Positions 53,125-63,420 are shown, counted from the first letter of the stretch. The stretch: 64,000 bases of DNA from Halorhodospira halochloris (GCF_002356555.2 NZ_AP017372.2:1240001-1304000); one strand, 5' to 3'. The notes: generated by a model not told the origin, from the letters alone. Made by a program: numbers and translations.

Positions 53125-54198
53125 ATGAAAGACTCCACCCCCCACCAGAATGCCGCATCAGCACGCTCAGCCTGTAGCGGGCCGCGCGATGGGACAGGAA
53201 AACTGCCGGTAGGGGTGCGCGAGAAGATTCGCAATCACCCTTGCTATTCTGAGGACGCCCACCACCACTTTGCCCGTATGCATGTCCCGGTAGCCCCGGC
53301 TTGCAACATCCAGTGCAATTACTGCAACCGTAAGTACGACTGTTCTAATGAGTCGCGCCCCGGTGTTGTATCGCGGGTGCTCAAACCGGAACAGGCGGTG
53401 CGCAAGGTGGCCGCGGTGAGTCAGCGAATACCGGAGTTAGCGGTTGTCGGTATTGCCGGTCCAGGCGACCCACTGGCCAATGCGCGGCGGACTTTGCACA
53501 CCTGTGAGTTATTGCGCGAGAGCTTCCCAGAGTTGCGCTTGTGTTTATCGACCAACGGTCTGGCCTTGCCTGAGTATGTTGATCAGCTGTGCAGCTTAGG
53601 TGTTGAGCACGTAACGGTAACCATCAATGCGATCGACCCGGCGGTAGGCGCCCGGATTCACCCGTGGGTCTTCTATGAGCATCGCCGCTATACCGCCGAG
53701 CAGGGTGCCGAAATACTACTCAACCAACAGCTTATGGGTATCGAGCAGCTGGCAGCCAAGGATGTATTAGTAAAGGTTAATTCGGTGCTCATCCCGGGAA
53801 TTAACGATGATCATCTGCCCGCGGTGAGTAGTGCAGTGCGCCAGCGTGGTGCGTTCTTGCACAACGTTATGCCACTGATCTCCGAGCCAGAGCACGGCAC
53901 CGCTTTCGGCCTTAGTGGTCAGCCCGCCCCGAGCACTGCCGAGTTGCAGGCCGTGCAGGCGAAGTGCGCCGGGGATATGCCGCAGATGCGCCACTGTCGA
54001 CAGTGCCGGGCGGATGCGGTGGGTTTTCTCGGCGCTGAACAAAGCGCCAATCTTACCGCCGAGCAACTACCTGAAGAAGGGGCGGCGGAAGACCCATACA
54101 GCAACCCACCGGCAGACATATATACCCTCTTGGCCCGGCAACAAAGCCGCCGTCAGGCGTTTGCTGAGGCGGATGCGGAGATTGAGGATGAGGGCTGA
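53125..54198 (+). CDS. nifB: NifB, radical SAM FeMo-cofactor synthase
   Basis: 357 residues. The radical-SAM cluster motif is APACNIQCNYCNRKYDC with Cys60, 64 and 67. GIAGPGDPLAN and the C-terminal MRHCRQCRADAVGFLG, which supplies ligands for the auxiliary clusters, are also intact. NifB fuses two 4Fe-4S clusters and inserts carbon to give NifB-co, the precursor of FeMo-co. The separate NifX-like domain that ends many NifB proteins is missing, so this is the short form. It is the first gene after the sigma-54 promoter. Confidence 0.95.
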   Translation: MKDSTPHQNAASARSACSGPRDGTGKLPVGVREKIRNHPCYSEDAHHHFARMHVPVAPACNIQCNYCNRKYDCSNESRPGVVSRVLKPEQAVRKVAAVSQRIPELAVVGIAGPGDPLANARRTLHTCELLRESFPELRLCLSTNGLALPEYVDQLCSLGVEHVTVTINAIDPAVGARIHPWVFYEHRRYTAEQGAEILLNQQLMGIEQLAAKDVLVKVNSVLIPGINDDHLPAVSSAVRQRGAFLHNVMPLISEPEHGTAFGLSGQPAPSTAELQAVQAKCAGDMPQMRHCRQCRADAVGFLGAEQSANLTAEQLPEEGAAEDPYSNPPADIYTLLARQQSRRQAFAEADAEIEDEG

Positions 54199-54201
54199 GT
54201 T

Positions 54202-55413
54202 ATGGCTTTAAATAGGCTTTGTGGCGCAGAAGATGGTCCGGTGAGATCCCGAGAGGGCGATGTAGATCGCACCAGCACAACTGCAGCTGTAGAAGTAGTT
54301 ATCGACGATACCACCTTGCGCGATGGTGAGCAGTCGGCCGGGGTCGCCTTTAGCCGGGATGAGAAGCTGGCCATCGCTACTGCGCTTGATCAGCTTGGTG
54401 TCCTTGAGTTGGAGGTCGGAATCCCGGCGATGGGCGAGGAGGAGCAGGACGATATACGCGCCCTGGTTGGTGCCGGTTTGGCTGCCCGGCTATTGGTCTG
54501 GTGCCGGATGCGCGGTGAGGATATTGCCGCATGTGCCGATCTTGGTGTCTGGGGGGTTGATCTCTCCATCCCGGTCTCCGATCAGCAGATCGAGCATAAG
54601 CTCGGCACTTCGCGCGGCTGGGTCTTGGCGCAGATTGAGCAGCGGGTGGCCGAGGCGCGAGCGCTGGGGCTTGAGGTTTGCGTTGGCGGGGAGGATGCGA
54701 CCCGGGCCGACCCCGATTTTCTCCTCGAGGTGGCCGGCTGTGCCGAGGCGGCTGGCGCGCGCAGACTGCGCATCGCCGATACCGTGGGGATCGGCGAGCC
54801 GTTTGCGATACGCGAGCTGTTTGCCAACCTGCGCGCGGTTAGCCGGCTGGAGTTGGAGATGCATGCCCACGACGATTTCGGCCTGGCTACCGCAAATACC
54901 TTGGCCGCGGTGATGGGTGGAGCCAGCCACGTTAATACTACTGTCTGCGGGCTTGGTGAGCGCGCCGGTAATGCTGCCTTGGAGGAGGTGGCTTGCGCAC
55001 TTTATAGGCTGCTGGGAAGGCCCTCGAGCATTGATCTGCACGGTTTGACTGGGGTGGCGGCTTTGGTCGAGTCGGCATCAGGCAGGCCGGTGCCGTGGGG
55101 TAAGAGCATCATCGGAGCGGGGGCCTTTAGCCACGAGGCGGGTATCCATGTCGATGGCCTGCTCAAGGATGAGCGTAACTATCAGGGCATAAACCCCGAT
55201 GATCTGGGTCGTCAGCATGAACTCGTGCTGGGTAAGCACTCTGGCACCAGTGGTGTGATAAGTGCGTGTCGGGCGGTGGGCTTGGAGGTTACCCGCGATC
55301 AGGCGCGGGCTATGCTGCCGCAGATCAGAAGCTGGAGTGTTGAGCACAAAAGAGCCCCCTCAGAGCATGAACTGCAGGGGTTAGTTGCACGGGTGATGGG
55401 GGTATTTCGATGA
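54202..55413 (+). CDS. nifV: Homocitrate synthase NifV
   Basis: 403 residues, a DRE-TIM enzyme that condenses acetyl-CoA with 2-oxoglutarate to supply the homocitrate of FeMo-co. [17 protein letters not shown] starts the barrel, [17 protein letters not shown] holds the metal-binding histidines, [18 protein letters not shown] the conserved loop and GKHSGTSGV the C-terminal part. About 30 weakly conserved residues precede the barrel. It starts 3 bp after nifB and overlaps nifW by 4 bp. Confidence 0.93.
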   Translation: MALNRLCGAEDGPVRSREGDVDRTSTTAAVEVVIDDTTLRDGEQSAGVAFSRDEKLAIATALDQLGVLELEVGIPAMGEEEQDDIRALVGAGLAARLLVWCRMRGEDIAACADLGVWGVDLSIPVSDQQIEHKLGTSRGWVLAQIEQRVAEARALGLEVCVGGEDATRADPDFLLEVAGCAEAAGARRLRIADTVGIGEPFAIRELFANLRAVSRLELEMHAHDDFGLATANTLAAVMGGASHVNTTVCGLGERAGNAALEEVACALYRLLGRPSSIDLHGLTGVAALVESASGRPVPWGKSIIGAGAFSHEAGIHVDGLLKDERNYQGINPDDLGRQHELVLGKHSGTSGVISACRAVGLEVTRDQARAMLPQIRSWSVEHKRAPSEHELQGLVARVMGVFR

Positions 55414-55841
55414 GCTGGCAGGTGGTTTTAGAGCGGGCGCTGGCGGCGCTGGAGGATAACGCAGGCACTGTGCAGGGTACCCAGGGTGGTCCCGATGACC
55501 ACGATGATGGCATTGATGATATTGCAGAACTCAGTGCCGAGGCCTTCTTCGAGGCCTTAGGGGTGGAGTATCGAGCCGACCTGGTAAGAGTCTATCGGCT
55601 GCACATCCTGCAGCGCTTTCATGACTATTTGCGCAATCAACAGGTGCCAGCGGATCAGCAAGAGGCCCTCAAACTGGCGGGCGCGATGCTCAGCCAGGCC
55701 CACGATGATTTCCTCAACTCAGATCCGCGTACCGAGGCAGTGCTGAGGGTTTATCAGCAACAAACAATTGATCTGAATACGACAACTATCCCGATATCAG
55801 CTATACGACGGGGGAGGGGCCATGCAAAGACAGCGCTTTGA
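55410..55841 (+). CDS. nifW: Nitrogenase-stabilising protein NifW
   Basis: 143 residues. [15 protein letters not shown] followed by [15 protein letters not shown] is the NifW signature; the rest is helical. NifW is needed for full activity and oxygen stability of the MoFe protein and binds it during maturation. An acidic insert (DDHDDGIDD) near the start is longer than usual. ATGA overlap with nifV; 20-bp overlap with nifZ. Confidence 0.92.
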   Translation: MSWQVVLERALAALEDNAGTVQGTQGGPDDHDDGIDDIAELSAEAFFEALGVEYRADLVRVYRLHILQRFHDYLRNQQVPADQQEALKLAGAMLSQAHDDFLNSDPRTEAVLRVYQQQTIDLNTTTIPISAIRRGRGHAKTAL

Positions 55842-56283
55842 GCTAGGTGCAGCGGTGCGAGTAGTCCGCAACGTGCGTGATGATGGCACGTATCCAGGGG
55901 CGCAGCGTGGCGAACTGCTGGTTCGCCGGGGCAGTGTCGGCTATGTCCGCGAGGTAGGCACATTCCTCCAGGACCAAATCATCTACAGCGTCGATTTTCC
56001 CAGTGTCGGTAAGATCGTCGGCTGCCGCGAGGAGGAGTTGATTGACCCGCTCCAGCCTTGGGTCGAGTGTTCTTTCGAGGCGCGTGAACAGGTTACTCCG
56101 AAGCGGCGACTGGCAATTGATGGCGCGGTGGTGGCTGAGCCGGGGATGGTCGGAGAGATCCTCCAGGTGCTGCGCGATCACCCCCAGGCTCCGGCCTATC
56201 ACGTGCGTTTCCCAGGGCGCACACTGCTCGTCCCGGAGCGTAGCCTGGAGTCAGTGGAGGCGCGGGAGGGAGAGGCTGTATGA
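55822..56283 (+). CDS. nifZ: NifZ, P-cluster maturation protein
   Basis: 153 residues. GAAVRVVRNVRDDGTYPGA and RRGSVGYVREVGTFLQDQII are the NifZ core. A second, similar beta unit follows (VVAEPGMVGEILQVL, then YHVRFPGRTLLVPE), giving the two-part form also seen in Azotobacter-like NifZ. It assists formation of the second P-cluster in NifDK. Overlaps with both neighbours suggest fixed stoichiometry. Confidence 0.92.
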   Translation: MQRQRFELGAAVRVVRNVRDDGTYPGAQRGELLVRRGSVGYVREVGTFLQDQIIYSVDFPSVGKIVGCREEELIDPLQPWVECSFEAREQVTPKRRLAIDGAVVAEPGMVGEILQVLRDHPQAPAYHVRFPGRTLLVPERSLESVEAREGEAV

Positions 56284-57128
56284 GCGCGGCGAATTACCGC
56301 CTGATGCGCTCTGCGCTGGGGCTTTTTGATTGCGCCCCAGCACAGCTCGGCGCTGAGCAGTTGGAGCAGGCCCGCGAGCAGGCGGCCAAGGAACAGGCAA
56401 TCGAGGAGCTTATCCTGCGAACAGCCGAAGCTAGCGCCGTGCAGATTGATGATAGCGATGTTGAGCAGGCTGTTGAGCAGATTGTGCAGCGTTTTGCAGA
56501 TGCCAGGGAGTTCGAGCAGGCATTGGCAGATAACGGACTGGATCGTGGTGCACTGGCTAGTGCAATAGCACAGGAGTTGCGCGTTAATGGGGCACTGGAA
56601 AGGGTCGCTGAGCAGGTCCCGCCGGTGAGTGAAGAGGAAATAGAGCAGTTCTATCGGCGCCATCCGAAAAAGTTCTGGCGTGACGAAGTCCGCACAGTGC
56701 GCCATATATTGATAACCATCAACGATGACTTTGCCGAGAATAGGCGCGCGAGCGCTTATCAGCGAACCTCTTCGCTGGCTGATCAATTAAGCCAATCATC
56801 TCAGGCGGTTACCGAGCATTTTGCGCAACTAGCCGAGCGCTACTCTGAGTGCCCCAGTGCGATGCACGGCGGCCTGATCGGTTCGCTGCCCCGTGGGCAT
56901 TTATATCCAGAGCTCGACTCCGTGCTGTTTCGTATGGAGGAAGGCCAGGTTAAGGGAGTAGTTGAATCGCCCATGGGCTATCACGTACTCCTCTGCGAGC
57001 AAATCACGCCGCCCGGCTTGGTGCCTCTTGAGCAGGTGCGCGAGAAGATCGCCGAGACGATCCAAGGCCAGCGCTCCGAGCAGGCTAAACGCCAGTGGAT
57101 CAAGGCCTTGCAAAAATGCGGTTGCTAA
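56280..57128 (+). CDS. nifM: NifM, peptidyl-prolyl isomerase for NifH maturation
   Basis: 282 residues. A helical N-terminal SurA-like domain is followed by a parvulin domain (VRHILITINDD, AERYSECPSAMHGGLIGSLP, FRMEEGQVKGVVESPMGYHV). NifM is required for a stable Fe protein in several proteobacteria. It is the last gene of the nifB operon; 60 bp after its stop a palindromic element starts, and then nifH. Confidence 0.93.
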   Translation: MSAANYRLMRSALGLFDCAPAQLGAEQLEQAREQAAKEQAIEELILRTAEASAVQIDDSDVEQAVEQIVQRFADAREFEQALADNGLDRGALASAIAQELRVNGALERVAEQVPPVSEEEIEQFYRRHPKKFWRDEVRTVRHILITINDDFAENRRASAYQRTSSLADQLSQSSQAVTEHFAQLAERYSECPSAMHGGLIGSLPRGHLYPELDSVLFRMEEGQVKGVVESPMGYHVLLCEQITPPGLVPLEQVREKIAETIQGQRSEQAKRQWIKALQKCGC

Positions 57129-57187
57129 AAGCCATTCGCTCACCGCAAGGGTTCTCTTCTAAGTCGACCCCTAACTCTTCCCTTAAG

Positions 57188-57338
57188 GGGCTCTCTAAAA
57201 CTCCCTCCGGAGCCGCTTAACTACCTCGGTGTGAAGGTCTTGGCGCCAAGGATGGCGCCATGAAGCCTCCGGGGATGGATTCACAGCGTCTTCCACACCG
57301 AGGCAGCTGAGTGACTCCGAAGGAAGTTTTAAAGGTTC
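57188..57338 (-). repeat. Palindromic mobile element, copy 9, directly upstream of the nifH promoter
   Basis: Outer ends GGGCTCTCTAAAAC and GTTTTAAAGGTTC. The flanks are CTTAAG and CTTAAA, a probable target duplication with one change. The arm CTACCTCGGTGTG pairs with CACACCGAGGCAG, a compensated variant of copy 2. The element stops 11 bp before the -24 box of nifH. Confidence 0.92.
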
Positions 57339-57348
57339 CTTAAATATT

Positions 57349-57365
57349 TGGCACACACATTGCAT
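57349..57365 (+). promoter_or_regulatory. Sigma-54 (-24/-12) promoter of nifHDK
   Basis: TGGCACACACATTGCAT matches the -24/-12 consensus perfectly, GG and GC 10 bases apart. The nifH ATG follows about 60 bases later. No TGT-N10-ACA NifA site is visible between nifM and this promoter, a stretch mostly taken up by palindromic element copy 9. Confidence 0.9.
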
Positions 57366-57377
57366 TACAAAAGTTGA

Positions 57378-58301
<924 letters not shown>

Positions 58302-58358
58302 TGGGCGGCGGGAAATGCAGCTGAATTACGCGTCTTACACAAAGGGGAGCAACCACCC

Positions 58359-59804
58359 ATGTCGAGCATGAATCGCCAAGAGTCAGAGGCCCTCATTGAA
58401 GAGGTCCTTGAGGTCTATCCCGAGCAGGCACGCAGTGATCGGGCTAAGCACCTGACCGCCAATGATCCGAATCTGGATGATGCCAGCAAGTGCATGACCT
58501 CTAATCGTAAATCTGTCCCCGGGGTGATGACCCAGCGTGGCTGTGCCTATGCTGGCTCGCGCGGGGTAGTGTGGGGGCCGGTCAAGGACATGGTGCATCT
58601 ATCGCACGGTCCGGTCGGCTGCGGTCAGTACTCGCGCGGCGGACGGCGCCATTACTACAGCGGGGTGACCGGGGCGGATAGCTTTACCACTATCAACTTC
58701 ACCTCCGATTTCCAGGAGAAAGACATCGTCTTTGGCGGTGATCATAAGCTGAAGAAGATCATCGACGAGATCGAGATGCTCTTCCCCCTTAACAAGGGCA
58801 CTACGGTGCAGTCCGAGTGCCCGATCGGACTGATCGGTGACGATATAGGGTCAGTCGCCCGGGAGGCCGGTAAGCGGATTGACAAAGCCGTATTACCGGT
58901 CAGCTGTGAGGGCTTTCGCGGGGTATCGCAGTCACTCGGCCACCATATCGCCAATGACGTTATCCGTGATCACGTGCTCACTAAGCGTTACGACGAGCGC
59001 CCTGAACCGGGGCCCTACGATGTCGCCATCATCGGTGATTACAACATCGGTGGTGACTTGTGGTCATCACGGATCCTGCTCGAGGAGATGGGCCTGAACG
59101 TCCTCGCGCAGTGGTCAGGTGATGGCACGCTGGCCGAGATGGAGGAGACCCCGCGGGTGCAGCTCAATCTGCTGCACTGCTACCGCTCGATGAACTATAT
59201 CAGCGAGTTCATGGAGGAGAAGTTCGGTATCCCATATATGGAGTACAACTTCTTCGGGCCGACCAAGATCGATCAGAGCATCCGCGATATCGCCGCACGG
59301 TTTGACGAAACCATTCAGGCCAACGCCGAGAAGGTTATAGCCAAGTATCGGCCATATATGGATCAGGTGGTTGAGAAATTCCGGCCGCGACTTGAGGGCA
59401 AGAAGGTCATGCTCTACGTCGGCGGGCTGCGTCCGCGCCACGTTATCGGCGCCTATGAGGACCTGGGGATGGAAGTGGTCGGTGCCGGTTATGAGTTCGC
59501 CCATAACGACGACTACGACCGTACCTTCAAGGAGCTCGGCGATGGTGCACTGATCTATGACGATGCGAGTGCCTACGAGCTTGAGGAGTTTGCCAAGCGC
59601 CTCAAGCCCGATCTGATCGGTGGCGGGGTCAAGGAGAAGTACGTCTTCCAGAAGATGGGCATCCCGCTGCGCCAGATGCACTCCTGGGATTACTCCGGCC
59701 CATATCACGGCTATGACGGCTTTGCCATCTTTGCCCGGGATATGGATATGGCCCTGAACAACCCGTGCTGGGGTGCGTTAACCCCGCCCTGGAAACGCAC
59801 CTAA
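58359..59804 (+). CDS. nifD: Nitrogenase MoFe protein alpha chain NifD
   Basis: 481 residues. P-cluster ligands Cys62 (QRGCAYAGS), Cys88 (GPVGCGQYS) and Cys154 ([10 protein letters not shown]) keep the Azotobacter numbering. The FeMo-co ligands are Cys in [10 protein letters not shown] and His in [18 protein letters not shown]. This is the molybdenum form, not Vnf or Anf. GGGGAGCAACC precedes the ATG. Confidence 0.98.
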   Translation: MSSMNRQESEALIEEVLEVYPEQARSDRAKHLTANDPNLDDASKCMTSNRKSVPGVMTQRGCAYAGSRGVVWGPVKDMVHLSHGPVGCGQYSRGGRRHYYSGVTGADSFTTINFTSDFQEKDIVFGGDHKLKKIIDEIEMLFPLNKGTTVQSECPIGLIGDDIGSVAREAGKRIDKAVLPVSCEGFRGVSQSLGHHIANDVIRDHVLTKRYDERPEPGPYDVAIIGDYNIGGDLWSSRILLEEMGLNVLAQWSGDGTLAEMEETPRVQLNLLHCYRSMNYISEFMEEKFGIPYMEYNFFGPTKIDQSIRDIAARFDETIQANAEKVIAKYRPYMDQVVEKFRPRLEGKKVMLYVGGLRPRHVIGAYEDLGMEVVGAGYEFAHNDDYDRTFKELGDGALIYDDASAYELEEFAKRLKPDLIGGGVKEKYVFQKMGIPLRQMHSWDYSGPYHGYDGFAIFARDMDMALNNPCWGALTPPWKRT

Positions 59805-59819
59805 GCAGGAGGTATAGCA

Positions 59820-61391
59820 ATGAATAATGATGCTGAAGCAATCAAGCCGTGTTATCCGCTGTTTCAGGACGATGAATATCAGCAGATGCTGTCGCGCAAG
59901 CGGGAGGGGCGCGAAGAGGGCTACTCCGCCGATAAGGTCCATGAGGTCTTCATGTGGACTACTTCCGAGGAGTATAAGGAGCTCAACTTCTCGCGCGAGG
60001 CACTGACCATCGACCCGGCCAAGGCCTGTCAGCCGCTCGGGGCGGTGCTCTGTGGGCTGGGTTTTGAAGGCTCACTGCCTTACGTCCACGGCTCGCAGGG
60101 GTGCGTGGCCTATTTTCGGACCTACTTCAACCGTCACTTCAAGGAGCCGATTGCCTGCGTCTCCGATTCGATGACCGAGGATGCCGCGGTCTTCGGCGGC
60201 CATCCGAACATGAATCAGGGCCTGCAGAATGCCTACACCATCTATCAGCCGAAGATGCTGGCGGTGTCGACAACCTGTATGGCAGAGGTTATCGGTGATG
60301 ATCTTAATGCCTTCATAACCAACGCTAAGAACGAGGGTTATCTGCCGCAAGAGGTGCCGACCCCGTTTGCTCACACCCCGAGCTTTGTCGGCAGCCACGT
60401 CAACGGCTGGGACAATATGTTTGAGGGAATAATCCGCTACTTCACCATCAACGAGATGGAGTCTAAAGAGGTCGGCAGCAAAGCCAAGATCAATCTGGTG
60501 CCCGGCTTCGAGACCTATCTGGGCAGCTATCGCTGGCTGCATCGGGCGATGGGTGAGATGGGGGTCGATTACAGCCTGCTCTGTGATCCCACCGAGGTCC
60601 TCGATACCCCTGCTGATGGCGAGTATCGCATGTACGCCGGCGGGACCAGCATCGATGAGGTCAAGGATGCGCCGAACGCTCTCGATACCCTGCTGCTCCA
60701 ACCCTGGGGACTGACGAAGACGAAGAAGTTTATCAAGCAGACCTGGGGGCAGCCGTGTAGCGATATCTCGGTGCCAATCGGCCTGGAGGGGACCGATCAG
60801 TTCCTGATGAAGGTCTCGGAGCTGACCGGTAAGCCGATCCCAGAGTCGTTGGAGAAGGAGCGGGGGCGACTGGTCGATATCATGACCGACTCGCACGCCT
60901 GGCTGCACGGCAAGCGCTTTGCCCTGTGGGGGGATCAGGACTTTGTTATGGGGGTCACTAAGCTGCTTACCGAGATCGGTGCTGAGCCTACCCATATCCT
61001 CTGTAACGGTGCTAATAAGCGCTGGGGTAAGGCGATGCGCAAGATGCTCGATGAAACGCCGTTCGGTGAGAAGGCCGAGGTCCATGTCGGTAAGGACCTT
61101 TGGCATATGCGCTCGCTGGTCTTCACCGATCGCCCGGATTTCATGATCGGCAATACCTACGGCAAGTATATCCAGCGTGATACGGCCTATCTGGGTAAGG
61201 ATTTCGAGGTGCCGTTGATCCGTCTCGGTTTCCCCATCTTCGATCGCCACCATCTGCACCGTAACTGCATATGGGGCTATGAGGGGGCTATGTACATCAT
61301 CACCACGCTGGTCAATGAGGTGCTAGCGCGCCTCGATGAGGAGACGCAGAAGCTGGGAGAGACCGACTATAACTTCGACCTGATCCGGTAG
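59820..61391 (+). CDS. nifK: Nitrogenase MoFe protein beta chain NifK
   Basis: 523 residues. P-cluster ligands Cys70 (PAKACQPLGAVLCGLG), Cys95 (HGSQGCVAYF) and the Cys in VSTTCMAEVIGDD are present. FNRHFKEP and the C-terminal DRHHLHRNCIWGYEGA are typical. It follows nifD by 15 bp with AGGAGG before the ATG. A 395-codon open frame on the opposite strand is a shadow. Confidence 0.98.
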   Translation: MNNDAEAIKPCYPLFQDDEYQQMLSRKREGREEGYSADKVHEVFMWTTSEEYKELNFSREALTIDPAKACQPLGAVLCGLGFEGSLPYVHGSQGCVAYFRTYFNRHFKEPIACVSDSMTEDAAVFGGHPNMNQGLQNAYTIYQPKMLAVSTTCMAEVIGDDLNAFITNAKNEGYLPQEVPTPFAHTPSFVGSHVNGWDNMFEGIIRYFTINEMESKEVGSKAKINLVPGFETYLGSYRWLHRAMGEMGVDYSLLCDPTEVLDTPADGEYRMYAGGTSIDEVKDAPNALDTLLLQPWGLTKTKKFIKQTWGQPCSDISVPIGLEGTDQFLMKVSELTGKPIPESLEKERGRLVDIMTDSHAWLHGKRFALWGDQDFVMGVTKLLTEIGAEPTHILCNGANKRWGKAMRKMLDETPFGEKAEVHVGKDLWHMRSLVFTDRPDFMIGNTYGKYIQRDTAYLGKDFEVPLIRLGFPIFDRHHLHRNCIWGYEGAMYIITTLVNEVLARLDEETQKLGETDYNFDLIR

Positions 61392-61402
61392 TTATAAGCT
61401 GG

Positions 61403-61425
61403 CCCCGGTGGGTAAGTGACCGGGG
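61403..61425 (+). terminator. Hairpin just after nifK
   Basis: CCCCGGT and ACCGGGG with a 9-base loop start 11 bp after the nifK stop. There is no T run. It may protect the nifHDK 3' end or lessen read-through into the ferredoxin and nafY-like genes. The following 190 bp before the ferredoxin contain several GGTGG/TTGTGGG runs but no gene. Confidence 0.5.
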
Positions 61426-61615
61426 TGCCGCTGCCTGGCCTTGTGGGTTGGCCTTGTGGGTGCCTGACCTTAAGTCGGTGGTTTGAACTCAAGCCGGTGG
61501 CTTTGATTAGGCAGGCGCCCGTTAAGCCAAGTCCCGCAAGGGCGAGCAAAAACGGTGTGGTTACAGGCGGCGGCAACCTTGCTCTTACCCACCTTGATGC
61601 GAAGGAGTAGAGACA

Positions 61616-61816
61616 ATGGCAATGTTTATCGATGCGGATGTTTGTACATCTTGTGGAGACTGCGAGCCGGAGTGCCCGGAGGGGGCGATCCGCAAGACTA
61701 AGATGGGAACCTACGAGATTGTGGCTGATCGCTGCACCGAGTGTGAGGATCAATTCGATATGCCGCGCTGTGAAGAGGTCTGTGAGGCCGATGGGGCTAT
61801 TCAGCCGATCGATTAA
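61616..61816 (+). CDS. Small 2x[4Fe-4S] ferredoxin of the nif cluster
   Basis: 66 residues. Cluster motifs are CTSCGDCEPECP and CTECEDQFDMPRCEEVC; the second has the enlarged spacing between cysteines typical of nif-associated (FdxN- or YfhL-like) ferredoxins. Its position after nifHDK makes it a likely electron donor to NifH, perhaps reduced by Rnf, or a cofactor-assembly ferredoxin. AAGGAG precedes the ATG. Confidence 0.9.
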   Translation: MAMFIDADVCTSCGDCEPECPEGAIRKTKMGTYEIVADRCTECEDQFDMPRCEEVCEADGAIQPID

Positions 61817-61876
61817 AGGGGCGCAGAGGCCTGCAGGCTCTGGTGATTACCCAACCATGTTCTGAGGAGCCCGATT

Positions 61877-62617
61877 ATGAGTAACGAACTACTAACTCGA
61901 GCCTTGGCGCTAAGGATCGGCTTAGCGGCACGGCAGATACCTGAAATCGAGGTGCATCAGCTCATTGCATTACTCAATCGGGTCTGTGGTGCGCCGCTGG
62001 ATGAGGAGAAACTTGCCGCCGTTAGTGCCGCCGAGCTGCGCCGGGGAGCTCGCGTGATGCATTACGACGGTCTTTATGAGGCAGCAGATGCGGCCTTGGA
62101 ACGTGCTTGTAGTGCCCTGCGGGGTGATTCCCAAAGTGAGCAGGGTGACGGCGAGCAATTTGCGGGGTTGCCGGAGCCGGTCGAGGAGCTGGCGGATGTT
62201 ATGGCGATTCGAGTTGCCTGCGCCTCCAATTCAGCGGCGAATCTCGATGGCCACTACGGCTCTTGTGCCCGCTTCTTGGTCTTCCAGGTTCTGCCCGGCG
62301 AGGCGCGGTTGATCGATGTGCGTTCGACAGCTGAGGTTGCCAGCGGTGTTGCTCGAACCGAAAAGAGTGCGGCCCGCGCTGCGCTCATCAATGACTGCCA
62401 TATTCTCTACTGCTGCTCGATTGGCCCGCCGGCGGCGGCCAAGGTAGTCAGGGCCGGATTGATGCCGGTTAAGCGTGCCGATGGTGGCAGCGCGCCGGAG
62501 CTTATGGCGGATTTGGCTGACATGCTCACCAGCAATCCCCCGCCGTGGCTGGCTAAGCTGCTGGGCCATGAACAGCAATCGCGGGTTCGCTATGCCGATT
62601 TTGCCGGCACCAGTTAG
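61877..62617 (+). CDS. NafY/NifY-like FeMo-cofactor carrier
   Basis: 246 residues. The N-terminal part (about 1-90, helical, RIGLAARQIPEIEVHQLIAL) resembles the apo-MoFe-binding domain of NafY, and the C-terminal part (about 110-225; IRVACASNSAANLDGHYGSC, HILYCCSIGPPAAAKVVRAG) is a NifX/NifB-type cofactor-binding domain with a conserved His in DGHYG. Such proteins hold FeMo-co or NifB-co and stabilise apo-NifDK. nafY, nifY and nifX are related, so I leave the symbol open. Confidence 0.88.
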   Translation: MSNELLTRALALRIGLAARQIPEIEVHQLIALLNRVCGAPLDEEKLAAVSAAELRRGARVMHYDGLYEAADAALERACSALRGDSQSEQGDGEQFAGLPEPVEELADVMAIRVACASNSAANLDGHYGSCARFLVFQVLPGEARLIDVRSTAEVASGVARTEKSAARAALINDCHILYCCSIGPPAAAKVVRAGLMPVKRADGGSAPELMADLADMLTSNPPPWLAKLLGHEQQSRVRYADFAGTS

Positions 62618-62624
62618 CAACACA

Positions 62625-62651
62625 ACAGCGGCTGGGTTGCTCAGCCGCTGT
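62625..62651 (+). terminator. Intercistronic hairpin after the nafY-like gene
   Basis: ACAGCGGCTG and CAGCCGCTGT form a 10-bp stem with a 7-base loop directly after the stop. There is no T tract, so it is more likely a stabiliser or partial terminator before the 2Fe-2S ferredoxin gene. Confidence 0.5.
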
Positions 62652-62708
62652 GGAACTCAACCTTGATACCACAAAAATTCTTGTTTACTAGTGCGGAGGA
62701 AGATTTGT

Positions 62709-62993
62709 ATGGCTAGAGCTAAATTGACATTTCAGGATATCAACTTAACCGTTAACGCCCCGGTTGGCTCGCGAGTAGTAGAGCTATCCGATAAGGTCGG
62801 TTCGGGCATAGCTTACGGCTGCCGCGAAGGCGATTGCGGAACTTGCTTGATGACAGTAGTTGAGGGGATGGAGAACCTCAGTGAGCCCTCGTCGGTAGAG
62901 AAGAAGCTGCTTAAGGAGAATGTCGCCGGTAAGAATGACAGAGTCGCCTGTCAGGCCCAAATACTCGGTGATGTGACGGTAAAACCAGCCTGA
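62709..62993 (+). CDS. [2Fe-2S] plant-type ferredoxin
   Basis: 94 residues from ATG 62709, which has GGAGGAA upstream; an earlier start 18 bases before is less likely. Cys38, Cys43, Cys46 (YGCREGDCGTC) and Cys81 (RVACQAQ) are the CX4CX2C...C ligands. It resembles the 2Fe-2S ferredoxins found with nif genes, including the type that protects nitrogenase from oxygen (FeSII); whether it protects or donates electrons here is open. A strong terminator follows. Confidence 0.88.
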   Translation: MARAKLTFQDINLTVNAPVGSRVVELSDKVGSGIAYGCREGDCGTCLMTVVEGMENLSEPSSVEKKLLKENVAGKNDRVACQAQILGDVTVKPA

Positions 62994-63008
62994 TCTCAGC
63001 TATCTTGT

Positions 63009-63044
63009 AAAGGCCTTGGTTCCAGGAATGGTGCCAAGGCCTTT
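63009..63044. terminator. Bidirectional terminator resembling the palindromic core
   Basis: AAAGGCCTTGG and CCAAGGCCTTT pair in an 11-bp stem with A and T flanks usable in both directions. The loop side reads CTTGGTTCCAGGAATGGTGC, close to the element core CTTGGCGCCAGGGATGGCGC, so it may derive from a shrunken copy. Confidence 0.7.
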
Positions 63045-63048
63045 ATCA

Positions 63049-63258
63049 TCCGATCCCTGCCCAAATCGACTGCGCATGGATAGTACTCTGCTGGGCAGCA
63101 ACCTCTGGCTACCTGCAACCGCTTACAAACGATCTGAGACCTGTCAGGACGAAAGGCTCAACCTCATTGTCGATGTCCAGATCGACCCCGCCACTGCCGC
63201 CGACAACAGCTACCTCCAAGAGGCGGTCACGAACAGCGAACAGACCCGGGGCAGTAGG
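63049..63258 (+). pseudogene. Possible transposase fragment
   Basis: One frame reads LWLPATAYKRSETCQDERL and LNLIVDVQIDPATAADN, then LQEAVTNSEQTRG. This resembles the middle of a DDE-type insertion-sequence transposase (the part leading to the second catalytic Asp), from memory of the family pattern. There is no start, no end and no terminal repeats. It ends where palindromic element copy 10 begins. Confidence 0.4.
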
Positions 63259-63267
63259 TGGCGCAGG

Positions 63268-63420
63268 GGAAGCTCTGAAACCTTCTCCTGAGCTACTGTG
63301 GCTGCCCCGAAGTGGAGGACGCCGTGAATCCATCCCTGGAGGCTTCATGGCGCCACCCCTGGCGCCAAGACCTCCACTCCGGGGCAGCCACAGTAGCTCT
63401 AGGAAAGGTTACAGAGCTAC
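63268..63420 (+). repeat. Palindromic mobile element, copy 10
   Basis: A complete element with core as in copy 2 and arms GAGCTACTGTGGCTGCCCCG and CGGGGCAGCCACAGTAGCTC, which pair although their sequence differs from other copies. Outer ends GGAAGCTCTGAAACC and GGTTACAGAGCTAC are diverged, and I see no exact target duplication. It ends at the stop codon of nifN. Confidence 0.9.

Noticed and set aside
57129-57348. NifA activator site (TGT-N10-ACA) before nifH
   Set aside because: No match was found on reading this stretch, nor in the gaps before nifB and rnfA. The absence is noted as a finding; no site is annotated.
60072-61259. 395-codon frame on the minus strand
   Set aside because: It lies wholly opposite nifK, whose protein motifs are complete; long antisense frames are common in G+C-rich genes with this codon bias.
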